This document shows, piece by piece, positions 9,203 through 23,300 of a stretch of 64,000 nucleotides of DNA. The notes beneath the pieces are model-generated. The model saw only the letters and a list, made by a program, of their open reading frames with translations, was not told where the DNA came from and did no database searches. This DNA is from Sphagnum magellanicum (taxonomy: Eukaryota > Streptophyta > Sphagnopsida > Sphagnales > Sphagnaceae). Location: positions 6,041,065 to 6,105,064 of the forward strand of contig CM038916.1 of NCBI GenBank assembly GCA_021904315.1, written 5' to 3'. Position 1 is the first letter of the stretch. Each line of letters opens with the position of its first letter. The position numbers were made by a program, and so were the translations under genes.

Positions 9203-10325
9203 AATGAAGACGAGTTTCTTTAAGTGGCTAAGCTGCTTCTATAAATCCTGCCTGTGGGTGATTGATGAATGGCCTTTTGGGTAGCCAAGTTGCCGACAGC
9301 TGATTGGGTAGCCCAGTTGCTGAAAGCTGATGTGGCATCTTCAGGTATTTGGGTTCTTAAAGACTCCAAGGGAGTTGTCAGAGGTCATCAGGTTTTGAAT
9401 CTCCAAACATCTAATGCTGACAAAATCGTCTCCCCTTTCTTGCAATCCTTTGATTTCTTAACAAAGGTTTAACTAACAGATTTGAAAGCTAGAAACAATA
9501 TTTTTGTTGACTTAAGTTCTATGGAATAAGTAGATCATGTTTATGTACTAGAGAGTGGGCTGTGGATGGTGGGTTATGCCAGGTAAGCATGCCCTGGGTG
9601 AGCCACCAAGGCAAGACTGAGGTGTGTGCACCTGGCAGAATCTGCCATTTGCAGCCCACTCTTTGGGATTGAAGGTGGGGAAGAATGCCAGAAACTGTGA
9701 GGGCAAGGCTGCAGGATGTGACAGCCACAAAATCGGCAAGCTTGGCTGATTCGATGGATCGGCAAGCCATAAATTTAACAGAGTCTCTACAGAGCTTCAA
9801 GAAAGCAAATAATTTAAGAATTGCATTCTTGGGAATGTTTTGTGACCAAGAACATGGTCTTCACATTGGATCATGTTTTTGGTCAAGAATCTTTAGACAA
9901 TTTTGAATGCAATTGTTTGATATCCCAGTGGGTGTTAATTATGCACCTGTTTTAGCTAATTTCCACATCCTGATAATTTGAGATTGAGTTTTTTGAAATG
10001 CATCGTTAGTTCTAATTCTTGTCCAATTTTTCTTTGTAAGTTATGCTTATAGGGTTTGGAGATGCTATTTTTATTTCTTGATATCCTTTAATTCACCAAT
10101 GTCATGTATCTGGACAAAATCTTTGTTGGCATTGACACATAAATACCACACCAAATTGTTGATCAAGAACTAATTATTGTTGGGTCCTAAAAGCTTTTCA
10201 AAGCTTGATTAATCTTCCAAGAGAAAAGGGCTACAAAGTTTCTGATAAAGCAAACCAAAATGTATGCTCAACAAAGAAAGATTTATGTTTGGTGTTTTCA
10301 CTTTTAGACATATATGATTTCCGAA
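9203..10325 (+). pseudogene. Decayed second Penelope-like reverse transcriptase copy
   Basis: Translated scraps in shifting frames follow the RT of the intronic copy in order. FFKWLSCFYKS near 9215 matches KWLCSFFKA. VWVLKDSKGVV-like sequence near 9343 matches SWILNDSTGVV. LQSFDF near 9440 matches the motif A region. FDIPVGVNYAPVLANF near 9917 matches the GIPMGTNCAVYLANF block. INLPREKGYKVSDKANQ near 10210 matches the KGYPFKVLLKR tail. Stops and frameshifts are frequent and the catalytic FVDD block is not recognisable. Orientation is the same as the intronic element. It lacks everything upstream of RT residue about 360, so it was 5' truncated or has decayed there. Ends are approximate. Confidence 0.75.
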
Positions 10326-10342
10326 AGCTCTCTCTTTCATAT

Positions 10343-10720
10343 TCAATTCATGTATGGACTCTTGGGCCTTGGATAAATTAGTACGAAGGATTCAATGAGT
10401 CCTCCAGAACTCATCATGGAAGTGATTAGCGGGTTTATCTCTTTGCATTTGGCTGTGTACTTGCACTTGAAGGGCAATGTAAAATTGTGAAACTTCCAAC
10501 ACCATGTGACCAATATAAGCTTTATGTAAGTTGTATCTTTTCTGAGCTTGTCAAAACCCATTCCCATCCATGCAGACATGGCTTTTTGCCATCTCCTTTC
10601 ATTCTTCCTCCATGAAAACACACGATTGATATGTTGAATCATCCGATTATGTAGTTCCCGAAATTTACAATGGCAATGGGGTTTTATGTTGCTTGCAAAT
10701 ATTGAGTCTTTTATTTTCAA
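10343..10720 (-). pseudogene. Possible coding remnant, unidentified
   Basis: A 125-codon open frame, long for this AT-rich and stop-rich stretch. It has a basic N-terminal half with several Trp residues and a hydrophobic C-terminal half. I recognise no motif. It begins right after the decayed Penelope-like copy on the opposite strand and could be part of another dead element, or chance. Confidence 0.2.
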
Positions 10721-12629
10721 AAGGTTGGATGATTTGAACTCATAGTTTTTGAATCATCCAACCCTTGCAAAAGGCACCATTTTCAAGGTGTTTCACATGC
10801 TTTTTTTCATTCCACTTTTAGACCATGTCCCCTTGTTACTTCTAATCGTTGTGTAACTTATTGAAATGGGACAATTCATGTCATTTTTCTCGATTCCTAA
10901 ATTGTATACTAATTGGACTTTAAGGCTAATAATGTTGTTGTGAAGGTGATAAATCTCCCCCTTCAAAAGGTCAATGAAGCATCAAATCAAACATGACTAA
11001 ACCAAGGATTTTTTATTTTTTTTTAATTTCTAAAAGGTTGTATTGTATGCCACCTTAAGAAAGAAAGGGTTGCACAATTTGCAAAAATGACAAAATTTGT
11101 AAAGGAAAAGGTATGCACCACATGGTTTCTTTTAGCAATGCAAATTTAACAAAATAAAATTTCATCTTCATGAATGTTGTTGGTGACATATTAGGGGTGA
11201 TAGTAGAAAACTCAAGTGAACATTGTGTGGTTACAAGAAAAAGTGGTGAAAAATAAGTAGCTAGTAATGAAAATTTGGCTACAACTTACATGGCAAGTTG
11301 CTAAAAAGAGCTTTGCATAATCAAATTATAAGCGGATCAAAGCACAATCATGAAATACTATTCACTATAACATAATGTCTCCTTCAAGCTAGTAAATTAG
11401 TATTAATCTTAAAACAAAATAACACATATTCAAGGAAGGGGGTGATCAATGTTGAATCAATGGATATCATGAAAACAAAACATCATTAACTCCTTTCAAA
11501 AAAAATGTTTTCTATTCGTGCTCCTACATATTGTGGGGGTGGGCCTTCATTGTTGTTTTCTTTTTCTTTGTAATGGATTATTTCATTTGTGCCATATAGT
11601 GTTCCCTATTCATTGACAATAGTAAAAAATGTACAAACCCACCAAAACTTGTGGACAATGAAAACATTTTTAAAAACAACACAAAGACATTAGATCAATG
11701 GATGCAAGCACTTGGTGTGTTGGGCAATTTACAATTGAAAAGCCTTTAAACATTCAAAGCATATTCGTGTTTTTCCAATTGATAAATCCCCACAATTTCA
11801 CCATATGAAAAATTTTGCATTGTCAAAAATGATTGCCCAAACATGCGAACACACAATGCCAAGTGTTTTGTCAATAAATTGTAGATTCTCAACTTGATGA
11901 AATTCAAGTTATTAAATATTCATTTGCCCTCCATTGAACCCAAAAGTTCAATCATTGCAAAATCTCATCAAAAATTTATCATGTGCATTATCCACAATGA
12001 ATGGGAAAGCTAAAGTTGAACCAAATCTGAAAAATAATAGTTAGATCCACAAACATTTCATGTAATTTTTCTTAAGTTTACTAGATTGTTTACATTAAAT
12101 CAATGAAAAATACATCACAAGATTGTGCTAGCCTAATCACGTTCTTTACTACATTTCGGGAAAAAGCAATGTGCAAGCAAGGCTTAAAATAGTCTCAACA
12201 TCAACTAGATGTTCCAAGTTGAAGCTTGGATTGTCCAATGCCATCTTTAATTTACAACACATGTTTGTATGGGCTCAACATAGAAATCTAGTAGGTCTTC
12301 ACATTGTTCAAGATTTTTAAACCATTTGTTTCCATGATCTCCCCAAGATTGGCTAGTTTCAAATGCCTTTTTAATAACTAGATAAATATTTGTAAATTGA
12401 TTGCATACCTACTTCTAGATGATTGACCATGGGCAAAATTAAGAAGGTTTGGACAACTAGATTTGTCCAATGCACCTTGCACTAAACAGTAATCATAAAT
12501 GGAACAAATTGGGATTAGATTTGGACAATACACTCATGTTGCAACCTTGAAATACATTAACCCCATCATCACCAATTCAAAATACCTCCATTGAAAATAA
12601 GTGCTTGTATAATGATCATAATCAAGTTG
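10721..12629. other. AT-rich desert, nothing identified
   Basis: No open frame of useful length or composition. CpG is very scarce, while TG and CA are common, as expected after long methylation-driven decay. Confidence 0.6.
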
Positions 12630-13290
12630 GTTGCATAACATCATGGCTTGTGACCAAAGCTTGGACAAGACAAGAAAAGTGGGTTAAGATTTAAGTCAAA
12701 GCATCTTTTGACTCAAACATATTCACACAAGTTTATGAAAGTGCAAGGGAAGAAACCCCAACATTCCCAAGTGCATTTTCACTTTAAGAACTAAAAGTGT
12801 CAAGTTATCTCAAATCTTTGGAACAAGGTTACCAAACCTTATCCAAATTGGGGTTTTTTTAGACTATATGAAAGGTCTTGAAAAGCACTACAATGAAATG
12901 GGTGATCAAATTTTCAAAACAAATATTTGTAACAATAGTTATGGCCATTTGAAATTCATAACTTGATCATTTTAAGACTTACATTTAAGAGCCTCAAGGA
13001 AAATAACAAATTCCATGTAGCTTCATAAGGAGTGATGGAGTATATTATAAGGAGGATGGTGATGTCTTTTCCCAAGTCCAAGTCATGGTGAATCTAATAA
13101 ATCAAAGTTAGCAAGCACATGGCTTGTTCATGCATTATTTTCATTCCAAATGCACTAATTGCCTTCTTATTTGGTTTGTGCAATTTGACATGTTTTTGAA
13201 TTCAACTTTAAAAACTCTTCTTAGTCCCATTTGGATTTTCCATACCTTCTTCCTTGGTGAAAGTTAAGGAACATGCCTTGGTTTTGCATT
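12630..13290 (+). repeat. Decayed LTR related to the solo LTR at 45.4-46.4 kb
   Basis: Several blocks follow the order of the solo LTR: GGCTTGTGACCAAAGCTTGG near 12645, AGGTCTTGAAAAGC near 12870, TTATGGCCATTTG near 12940, AGTATATTATAAGGAGGATGG near 13030, CCCAAGTCCAAGTCATGGT near 13073, and CTTAGTCCCATTT near 13220. In the solo LTR the matching words are GC-richer, so most differences look like C to T or G to A. Ends are approximate and no internal element sequence is attached that I can recognise. Confidence 0.6.
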
Positions 13291-16200
13291 TCATTAAAAA
13301 ATGAATAAGTCAAAAAACAATTTACCACCAATCCCATTTGACAATCCTAGGGGTGCATCAATTAAAGTCATTCATACATGTTTGAAGGAAAACAATACAT
13401 GGACCTCTATCCTATTATAAGTGATAAATGCATGAATTAATGACTAAAATTAGTTGTCAATTGAAATAACCTTATCATTTGAAACAAATCAAACATATTA
13501 GTGTTATCCAATGCAAGTTGGTAGCTTGAATGATGATGGTATGGAAAGCTTCAATTGTACAACCCAACCAACATTATCCACCAATATTTCATTGGAAAAA
13601 ATTTTAATTTCAAAAAATCAAGAAGATGCCTCATGCTCTCAAAATATGTCATGGGTTTATCATGATCTAACAAGTGCAAAACAACAACAAATTGAACAAT
13701 TTTCTTCTTATCAAACCCCAAGCCTTGATTAACAAGTTATAAAACAAAATCATGAAGGATTTGGGGAAGTAGAACATTGTTGCTTGCATGTGCACACTCC
13801 TTGTTTTGATAAAATTTTCCAACCTTTAACCCCATATTTGGCAAATTAACAGAATTTTGAACCTTTCTACATGTTTCAACAATGAATCAAGCTTTGGGAT
13901 TTTAACCCCTTCCCTCTACCATATATGGTCATGCAAAGTTTTCACCTAGATCATTGAGGCATCCCCATCAATCATCAATTTCACTAGTGGTAATTTGTGC
14001 AACCTGAACATCTTGAATTTTTTGCCAAGAACTCATATTTTTGTTTATTCATGGAAGATTCTTAGATTTTTGACAATGGATCCAAATCAATTACAAAAGA
14101 ATAGTCAAAATTGTTCTTGACTAAGGCACATCATCATCAATAACATGGTAAGCTTCGATGGGAGATATTTCAAGGAAAGAAATGAAAAGATAAAATCAAA
14201 ACAAAACTTTGAACTTGAAAATCAAAGGGGGCTTGATCAAGACCATTGACAATTTGTGACAAGTAGAAGAAAAAAAATGCAAGACGACTATAAACAATTT
14301 GATGAAAGTTGTAAACAATTTGCATCACAACAACATGATGTAGGAATTAAAAGCCTCAAAATTGAAAAAACACATAAAATTAGGATAGTCTAATGCCTTA
14401 TGTGATTGAAAACAAGGAGTGAAACAACAACATATAAATTTCAAAATGTTCATCAAAGTGCCTCATGACTTGTGAATTTATTCAAGAGAAAAGCTCAAGC
14501 TTGAGTTTTTACTGTGCTTTTGTTGGTTGTGTAGGACATCAAGACTCAAAAGCAAAAGCAAAAGCAACAACCATTGATGAGTATTTTCAAGCCTTGGCCT
14601 TCAAGCAAGCTACAACTTGCAAAGTTGCAAGACTTCAAGGGAAAAATGAACAAACTTGCAACTTGCACAAATTTTGGAAAAAAAATGCTTGCACCTAAAT
14701 CATTTTTCATTTCGAGTTTCAACAAAAATAATTTGAAAAAACAAAAATAGAACCTTTGGATGTTGTTGCAATTTGTGTGCTTGAATTTTGAAGGCAACTA
14801 CACATGCATGAACAAGATGACAAGTTACAACTACAAAATTACAAATAAGACAACACTTGTTGCAAGCTTAAGTAGTGCACAACAACACACAACACAATGT
14901 TGTGTGCATTGTGGGTAAATTTCCTCACATAATCCATTTATCCTCTAGGCTCCTCCTTGGGTATACCTTCTAGCAACTTGAAGCCATAGGATCAAGCTTT
15001 TGAGTCTTTTGGCAAAATCAATGGTTGTGATCTTGTTAAAATGGAATAACCAAACAACCATGGACATTGTTGTCCCAGCAATCTTTAACTTTCAAAGTCT
15101 AAAATTTTGGCAACCTAACTTAGGTGGTGATAACTATTGTGCAAGATAATATTTAAGGTTCCTCTCTTTTTATGAAACTCATCATTTTTTGATTGATTAG
15201 ATGAGTGAAGCCTTTTTGTCTTTTCAATTTGCCAAAACTCTCAAAACTTTATCCTTTTTGGGAATCATTCCACTTTTTTGTTAAAAATTGACAAATCCCC
15301 TTCTCCCCCTCCCCCCCAACATGGAATAAACACCTCTTTTGACCAATGGTATTATTTTATTCTTAATGATCTAATGACACAACCTTAGGTTGAAATATTA
15401 TAAAAAGTTTCAAACACAAACTATCGTTTATAATCCAAGTTCTTGCCATCATATTCATATTTGCACTACAATGTGAAATAGTTCAAAAACTTTCAAAGTT
15501 GAAAATGGAAGTCCATTACCTAGGGTTGAACAACCCATTTTCAAGTTTTCATTATGATATCATGTTGAATTGGAAGACATTTGGTATATTGCAAGTTCAA
15601 TTATCAATAATAATAAAATCCACTGTATCTAAAAATGATTTCATGGTTTGGATTTTTTTCATAAATTCAAACATGGTAATTTTATTCAATGCATGAAGTG
15701 GCAAATTGAATTTTTTTATTCAATCTCTATTTAAAATAAGAAGAATGAAAATTATAGTGAATTTGAATAATTGAATTCTTTTAGAAGGTGAACAATTGTT
15801 TGGGAAATTGAACATTAAAATGTGTTTTTCCCCCCAAAGCAAATTTATTTCAAAGGTTTTATTTTCCAAGGTAAAACTAGCATTTTAACTTGTAAACAAA
15901 AATTGTTACACATGTGATATTAAAAAATGATTTGTTGGATTATTCTTTGGATCTGTCCATCTAGAGTCTATGATATCAAGTTGTTCATCACATAATTCTC
16001 ATTATCATGTATATATGTATGTATGTATATGCCATTTCCAAGCCTAGCTACCTCATTCCTCTCCCCTACCGACCTATGTGAAAAGGAAAAACCTTTACAA
16101 TTATTTTGCAAGTACCTTTTCAAAATCGCCACCTCTTTTTCTCATTATCTTTACCCTTTCAAAACCTCCCTTTCAAAACAAAACTAAATAATCATAAATT

Positions 16201-17169
16201 TTATTTTTTATTTTAATTGAAATATAAAAATACATTCCATTTTTTTATGATTATAAATTTTATATTTATAAAAAAATTATAAAATGATAAACCTCCACCT
16301 TTTTTACAATTATTATTACTTGTTTCTCACCTATGTTTAGAAACCAACTTTTCAAAATAAAGTTAAGTATAACCTTTCTCATTTTAAAAAATGATCATAA
16401 ATCAAAATCAAAATGATTGTGATTTTTATAAAAAATATATAATGATCATAAGATTAGAATTTTAAAGATTAATTAAAATTTAATTTTACCTTTACATTCA
16501 CCTTTAAATGATTATGGATCTTCTTTTGAAAAATGATCAATGATTAATTCACATTTTTCATTTACTTTTTCATTAAGACTTAACAATGTCTTCACCTCTA
16601 TACAATTTTTTTTCATGTAAATTTTTTTTAAATATTAAAATTTGAATTATATTATCTATAATAATATTTTTAAAGAATAATCATTTATCTTATTTAATTT
16701 ATTTTTTAATGAATAAATAATTGGTATAAATAATGAATGTGGAAGATAATGCAAGTGGAATAAAAATATTTGGATTTTTTCAAATTTATGAATTACATTA
16801 AATTATAATTTTTTGAATTAGTGTTATATAAAATTGGATTAATCCAAAGTTTGTCTCCCAAATCATGGGGTTCTAGTTTTGTCATTCATTGATTAAAATA
16901 CCATTTTGGTTCACAAAAAAGCTTTTAGATGGTCTTGTGGGATGAAACCTACATTTGTTTAGCAAGACATATTTTGAAGCATATAAATTTTAATATTTAA
17001 AAAATCCCTTTAAGGATTCTTTTTTCCCTTGTTTAACCTTCATGGACTTGAATAGTAAAAATGTATTGTTGCACTTCTTATTAAGAGATTAATTCAAATA
17101 TCAAAGACTTTTTTTAAAAAATGTCATTGTCTTTAAAAATCATAGCAAGCATGGTTTTTCTTTTTTCAA
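13291..17169. other. AT-rich desert, nothing identified
   Basis: Only short chance frames. A small TATG/TATA microsatellite lies near 16008-16030. The part from 16180 to 16860 is extremely AT-rich, with long A and T runs. No mobile-element coding motif is visible. Confidence 0.55.
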
Positions 17170-17410
17170 TTTTGCGAGGTAGGTGGACTAGTGATCATCC
17201 ATAAGAAATTTGGCTAAAATAAAAAACAATTTTTTTTTCAAACTCTAGTATAGATTGTTGAAACACACGACCTACATTTTAAATATGGCAAATTTCAATT
17301 TCTTTTCCTCAAACTACGGCAACTTTGTGCCTTTTTTTCAAAAAAAATCCTCTAGACAATTCATAGCCCTTTTTTTGTTGCCAATTCACCACAAAAAGAC
17401 CATGATAGCA
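17170..17410 (+). repeat. Dispersed repeat family B, copy 1
   Basis: It contains TTTTGCGAGGTAGGTGGACT, then GATCATCCATAAGAAATTTG and GGCTAAAA, followed by AACTACGGCAACTTTGTGCC. The same order occurs at 36339-36730 and 50036-50200. It is short, non-coding and probably derived from a small non-autonomous transposon. Ends are approximate. Confidence 0.5.
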
Positions 17411-17575
17411 AGGTCTACTTTGGCCCCAAAATTTCATGATTACAATGTTTTGATTATTAACAATTTATAAGGTTTTTTCTAGTTCTAAATTTTTTGTTCA
17501 TGACAAAGAAACTAGACATGGATGATGAAGCTATTGTATATGTAGCAATGTTCATCAATGTCATTACATGTTTGT

Positions 17576-17720
17576 CACAACCCTAGTCTCGGGTTTGCAA
17601 TCAAGGTTGGGACATGAAAAAGGATACAAGTTGAGAAAGCATTTTGGGATTCAAGCACACTCTCAAATGAAGTCCCAAAACTCTCAAGTTATGATTTGCA
17701 ACCTTTAGATTAGTTCAAAG
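17576..17720 (+). repeat. LTR 5'-end remnant
   Basis: It begins TGTCACAACCCTAGTCTCGG, close to the first bases of the solo LTR at 45402 (TGTCGCAACCCTAGCTTTGG), and stays loosely similar for about 100 bases, including a CTCTCAAATG/ACTCTCAAG word. It starts with TG as an LTR should. The rest has decayed or is missing. Confidence 0.5.
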
Positions 17721-19016
17721 TGTAAGCATATTCATGTGCTCTAATTTTTCTGCCATTGATTGGTCTATGATGGGCCTTGTTGTTAAGGAATTCATTCATG
17801 CTATAAATATAATCTTCAATAAGCTTATTAACTAACCATCAAGAAGCAAAATGACATTGTAATGACTAACTTTTATGTGACAGTGTAGTTTACCTACTAT
17901 CCATGGAGTTATTAACATTGCGCACATAACAATTGCAAAACCCCCATGTCCTTTTGCATAAGACTAAATTACTTCCATAAATTTAAGGGGCATTTTGTGA
18001 TCTTGCAAGCAATTATAAATTCAAACAAGCAATAATTGGATGTATTTGTAGGGCTACCATGAAGTGTGAATGATTCACACACCTTCAAACAATCCTCATT
18101 ATACCAAAAGAACTTAGTATGGTGGTTTATTCAATTTGCAAGCAGTACCATCACATGAAAACAACTATCCATCATATATGTTTTTCAATCTTTCAAAACT
18201 TGATTGTTTTTTTGGCAATTTTTCGAGTATTTTTTAAACCGAAAAATTTGATGAATCAAAGGTATATATATGACTAAAACAAATTCAATTCAATGCTACA
18301 TTATATTTTCAATGATTTATTTTAGTTCTTACATCATTGAAATTTGTGTCACATCACACAATAACATATTATTTGCATGGGAATCACTCATTTACACAAG
18401 TAGAAAGGCCTTAAATAGTTGGACTTGGTTTTGTAAAAGCCATTCCAATGATTTCAACAACACTATAGATGGCCTTTAGAATACCAAGTCATGACTTATT
18501 GATCTATTCATCACATTCCCTATATTAAGTTAGTTCATTTTGAAACAAAGTTTTTTGAATCTTTTGGATTCTCTTGAATCAAAAAATTGATCAATATATA
18601 GTTTATTTCCTAATGTCATGCAAGGCTCTTTTGAAACAAGACACCTTCGAATGGGTTCTCCTTTTATTGTGTTATCAAGGGAATCAAAATAGAAGTTACT
18701 CCAGGAATAATAGATGTTATAAAAGAAAAATGTAACAAGGTGTTTTTTTAAATGAAACAAGGTTAAATGCTTCATGATCTATTGGAATATAATGAGTTTT
18801 GTGCACATTTGATGGATCCATTTATTTGTTGTAACTTGATATGGATAATTGAAATGTTGAAGGAATGGGATTTGTTGGAAAGTGGATTATTTGTCTTTAG
18901 ACTCTTTAAAAAGGTTTGTGAAAGAGAAGTCACATCATTAGACATTTCTTGAAGATGTTATTGATTATCACCAATTTCTTTCATCTTAATTTTTTTGACT
19001 ACATGTGCTCAATTAC
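17721..19016. other. AT-rich desert, nothing identified
   Basis: No gene-like frame, no structured repeat that I can delimit, and few CpG dinucleotides. Confidence 0.5.
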
Positions 19017-19460
19017 AACTAGTGTGGCATGTGCATTGGCCCAAGTGTTACCATGTTTTCAACTGATTTTTCATTCCAAAACCTGGTTTTTTGGAATTTA
19101 TTTTGAATTTTCAGCAATAGAAATCACTTAAAAATCAATATTTCCCACATTCTAAATCCAAATCTTACCAAATAAATTCCATTAAATCTTGCTCATTGAG
19201 ATCTTTCCAACAACACCAAAGGCACATCCCAATTCCTCTGAAATTTTCAGATACAATTTAATTTAATTTTTAGTGAAAAAATCATTCAATATTCAAGAAC
19301 TACACCACAAGTCCAAATGCCATGAAACCAAGCTAATGCGCCCCTTCTCCTCAAGAGCTTTCCAAAGAGACCAAGAAATGATTGGAAGCATCATGGTTCG
19401 GTGGATTTCATAAGTATAAACAAAACAAAATAAACAAACAACTTTCCTTCATAGATAGGT
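19017..19460 (+). repeat. Dispersed 450 bp repeat, copy 2
   Basis: Second copy of the block at 869-1322, same orientation. Shared words include AAGTGTTACCA, CCAAAACCTGGTTTTTTGGA, ATCTTTCCAACAACACCAAA, CCTCTGAAATTTTCAG, and AGCTTTCCAAAGAGACCAAG. It ends at CTTCATAGATAG, as the first copy does. This copy has more A and T, as expected for its surroundings. Confidence 0.7.
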
Positions 19461-20360
19461 ATCCCACAAGCTCCTAGTCCTTCATCAATTGACATGATAG
19501 TCATGCCATATATTGGCATTGGACTTTGTGTAAAGGCTTCACCTTGAGCATCTTTTGAATGTTGCAAAGCTTGGGGATTATAGGCATTATCCTCGTTAGA
19601 TAGATAATCTATCAAATGATTGTTAAGTGTAGAAAATATGGGTTGTTTAAGAATCAATAATCGTCTCACCATATGAATGCTTCATGCTTTCTTTTTTTGC
19701 AAATCATGGAAACTTTGTGTTTTTGTGATCGATGCAATCTATGATGGGCAAGATTTACCCATCATTATGAAGCCTTAGGTGAAAAAATAATAAAAAATAA
19801 TAAATATAACTCTCAAAGCCTGCATTTACGAAGTTAATAAAACAAATATTCAAATTTTGCACATGATTCACAAGTTGAAGGACATGCCTACTTCCCATAA
19901 AGGTGTTCATTATCTCATAGATATTATTGTTGAATGCCTTGGAAAGTTTAGTGAAACCTTATTTTGAAAGCTTAACTCTTAATACTTTTGATTGTGCCCA
20001 ATCATTTGATGAAAAAGATTGTCATTATCCTTGTAGGCAACACCATTCCTATACTTAAGGGAATTTCCATAGCCTCAACAATTCAAGTGAATTTTTTTTC
20101 ACAAGTGTCTTCAATCGATCTTTTGGATCCACTTTATTAGGAGATGAGACAAATTCATCCCATTTAGTTTTTATGAGTGACATGTCTTTGACCATCTCCC
20201 ATTTGGGTTGTTTAAATTTCTTGCTAAACATTTCACAAGTTGAAGATTTTGATGCCAACATTTATTCTTGACCAACGTTAGGATTGACTTTGCTTTTAAC
20301 TCTTCCAACATTGCCTCTCCACCTTGCACTTGCACCTTGGTCTACAACTAGTTGTGCTAT
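19391..20360 (-). pseudogene. Possible minus-strand coding remnants, unidentified
   Basis: Two open frames stand out: 20055-20261 (68 codons, rich in Lys/Trp/Asp/Ser) with a related-looking open stretch up to about 20360, and 19391-19672 (93 codons). Their amino-acid mix is more protein-like than other frames nearby. They are interrupted between 19700 and 20050. The second frame overlaps the end of the 450 bp repeat, which suggests a mobile-element source. I recognise no domain. Confidence 0.2.
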
Positions 20361-20361
20361 A

Positions 20362-23300
20362 TATATATAAACTACTAATGAATTGTTTTGTAGTTTTAAG
20401 ATGGAACATTATAAGTTGAGCATACAAAGAATTCAACAAAATATTGTTGCAAAATATTTTTTAAAAATTTCAAATAAAAACAACACACTAGAAAGTAGAA
20501 TGGCAAGGGCATACAATGTTTCAAAGTGTTGTGAGGTGATGAACAATAAAAGGGTTGACATGCAATGATAGAAGGCACCATGGTTCCATTATTGCTTTAA
20601 CACCAACTTAATTGTTCATTTTTTAAGCATATAATTAACATCAATTTAACATCAAGCTATGACCAATTTTATTTGAAAAAATAAAATAAAATAAACACTT
20701 GATGTTATCTAGAAATATTTAGAAAATTTTCCAAAATTTTCCCAAATTTTTGTTGAAAAAATGCCATAATGTATTAAATTTTTTTTTTCCAAGACCTTTT
20801 TATATATTATAGATTTTTAAATTACAAAAAAAATTACTTGTTGGAATATTTTCACCATTTCTATTGAATTTTAATGTATATATGTCTATATATGTAGATA
20901 GATAAATACTTATATTAACCAGTTTACAAAATTGTGGATTTATTAATTAAATAAACTACAACGAGAACCAATATATTTTGTAGAACATTATTAATGGTAA
21001 AATTAGCATACCCATATTTGACAATGAAGATTGTGATCTATGTCATTAACAAAATAATAACATTAAGTGTGCAACCAATAAAACTAAACTTCTAAATTCC
21101 ACGCAACTATTGTTTTGGCTAATGCACCTTATTGAAGACAACAAAATCAGCACCTTGACATTCAATGGCATTTGTTCTAGTTTATAACCATATATGGTTA
21201 AATCTTCCTAAAAATGATGGCCACTTTAGTTAGAAACATAATTTCTTACCACAAAAAAAAACTTTGACAATTGAACTAAACCCTAAACCCTATACTTAGT
21301 AAAATATATATATATAATTGGCCATGTTATTAGGTAGCAATTTCATAAAATTTGGTCCATAAGTTATTCACATATGAACTTGTTAAGTATTTTCTCTACT
21401 TTGCTAGTTGGTTCCTAAACAACTTTGAACATTTTTAATTCCCTATAATCCTAATTAATTTTTTCCTCGAAAGAAATATTCTGTCAGCCAAATATAAAGT
21501 AACTTATTATTTTCTTCTAGGAAACTCCCATATGACCAACCAGACCACCTTATTTTCTAACTTCTCCCTTATTGAATAATTGGTAAATTAAAGAGAAATT
21601 TTCCTTCTTTGGGAATTGGGTAGTAATAGTAGTTGTTGTTGTGGTTCTAGTTCTTATAACATTTGCAATAGTGTTCAGTATGTGATTCTACACAATAAAT
21701 TTGGATGAAGAAAATCCAACTTATGTTGGTTTGGTTCAAGAAAATGGTTTTGGCTTTGCATAAATGTGCACATTGACATTGATGGTAAAAGACATATTAG
21801 TAGCATTGTGCACCTAAAAACAAGAGTAATAAATGTGATCTAACCATTGTTCAATGTTTATGATTCACCCATCATAATGATTCATCCAAATGGTTTGCTA
21901 TTAGTAGTCCCCCACCTATTTGTTGTCCCAATTTCAGTTTTATGGGTGGGCATCCAAAATAGTACATAACTAAACTTGGATGTGAAAAATATTTTTGCAA
22001 GGTCACATATTAAGCATTATTAGAGATGTTCTTAGGAGGTATATTTTTCAAGAGTTATTGTTTTCACCCAATTCTCTAAATCAACTTTTCCCATTTGTTT
22101 GACAATTCTATGCATGCCCATCCCCATTGTATTTTCTTAGGCTTTTCAACACAAGGATCTCATAGTGATTTCGTTGGAATCAAGTACACAACAAAGGGAC
22201 CCACTGGGAAGAGCATTGCTTGCTCTATCACCTTTGCATTCTTCACCTTACACCAACAACCCACCCTACTTGTGTTTTCCCTTTGTTGGTGGATGATACA
22301 CATATGGTAGGTCCCACTTGTATGTGGTTCCTTGTTTTTTATGATTACAACATGAATTTTTAACATTAAAGCTTTTAATGTAACTAGCAAAATGTGTAGC
22401 TTGGTCTCAATAGAAGTTGGACCATTTTATATCACTTCCTCCTTGCTTTCTTATTTTCGACTTGGGTTTTCATATTTTGGGCGCACCATTTGGATCCAGA
22501 TCATTCATTGAGTCTTTCGTGACCAAGGTTCTTCATGAGGATCTTGGGATGATATCTAGTCTCCCTATGCTTGTAAATCTTCAAGTAGTTTTTGCAATGC
22601 CCTCGTTGTGCTATGCCTAGCATCCTAACTATTTGTTTCATACAATGTTTCCATCTCCATGTATTTTGCAACATTACATTGGGTTTGATATTCATACCAT
22701 AATTATGTTGGAGAAATTACTTGGTGCAAAATCTTTTGGTGGTTCCATCAGTCACCTACCTCGTCGTGAAGTCATTATTCTTGCTTCTTCGAACAAGTTC
22801 GGCCTCCCTTTTGTAATTACGACTATTGCCCGCACATTTTTGGGATGTTGGGCACCGGTCGCTCCTGCACTTGTCATTCGTTTCCAATAGGATGATCATG
22901 ACCTTATTCTTTTGGATGTAGTAACATGTTGAAATTAACATTTTTTCATTTTAAATGGCACTACGAGATACCCAAGCCCAATTACCTTAGGTTGTCCACT
23001 TTTAAGTCACACCCTTTGAAAGCTTAGTGGTTAAGTTTTTTCCTTAGTTGCAGGCTTCTTTGGCAAATCACCTACACAACCAGAAGTTTGCTTTACTTCT
23101 AGCAGACACTCTTTCACATATCATATGAACATGTTTCCGCCCATGTGTGGGTCCAAGGGTAGGTGCTTGGTTATTAATTTGTCCTACCACACTTGCATTT
23201 CATTTACTTTTAACCCATTTCCTTACAACATTATGTACCTATCTTGGCTTGCCACATCCTATGGTTTCCCATCTTTCACAATGTTAGTGTGGTCATACCA

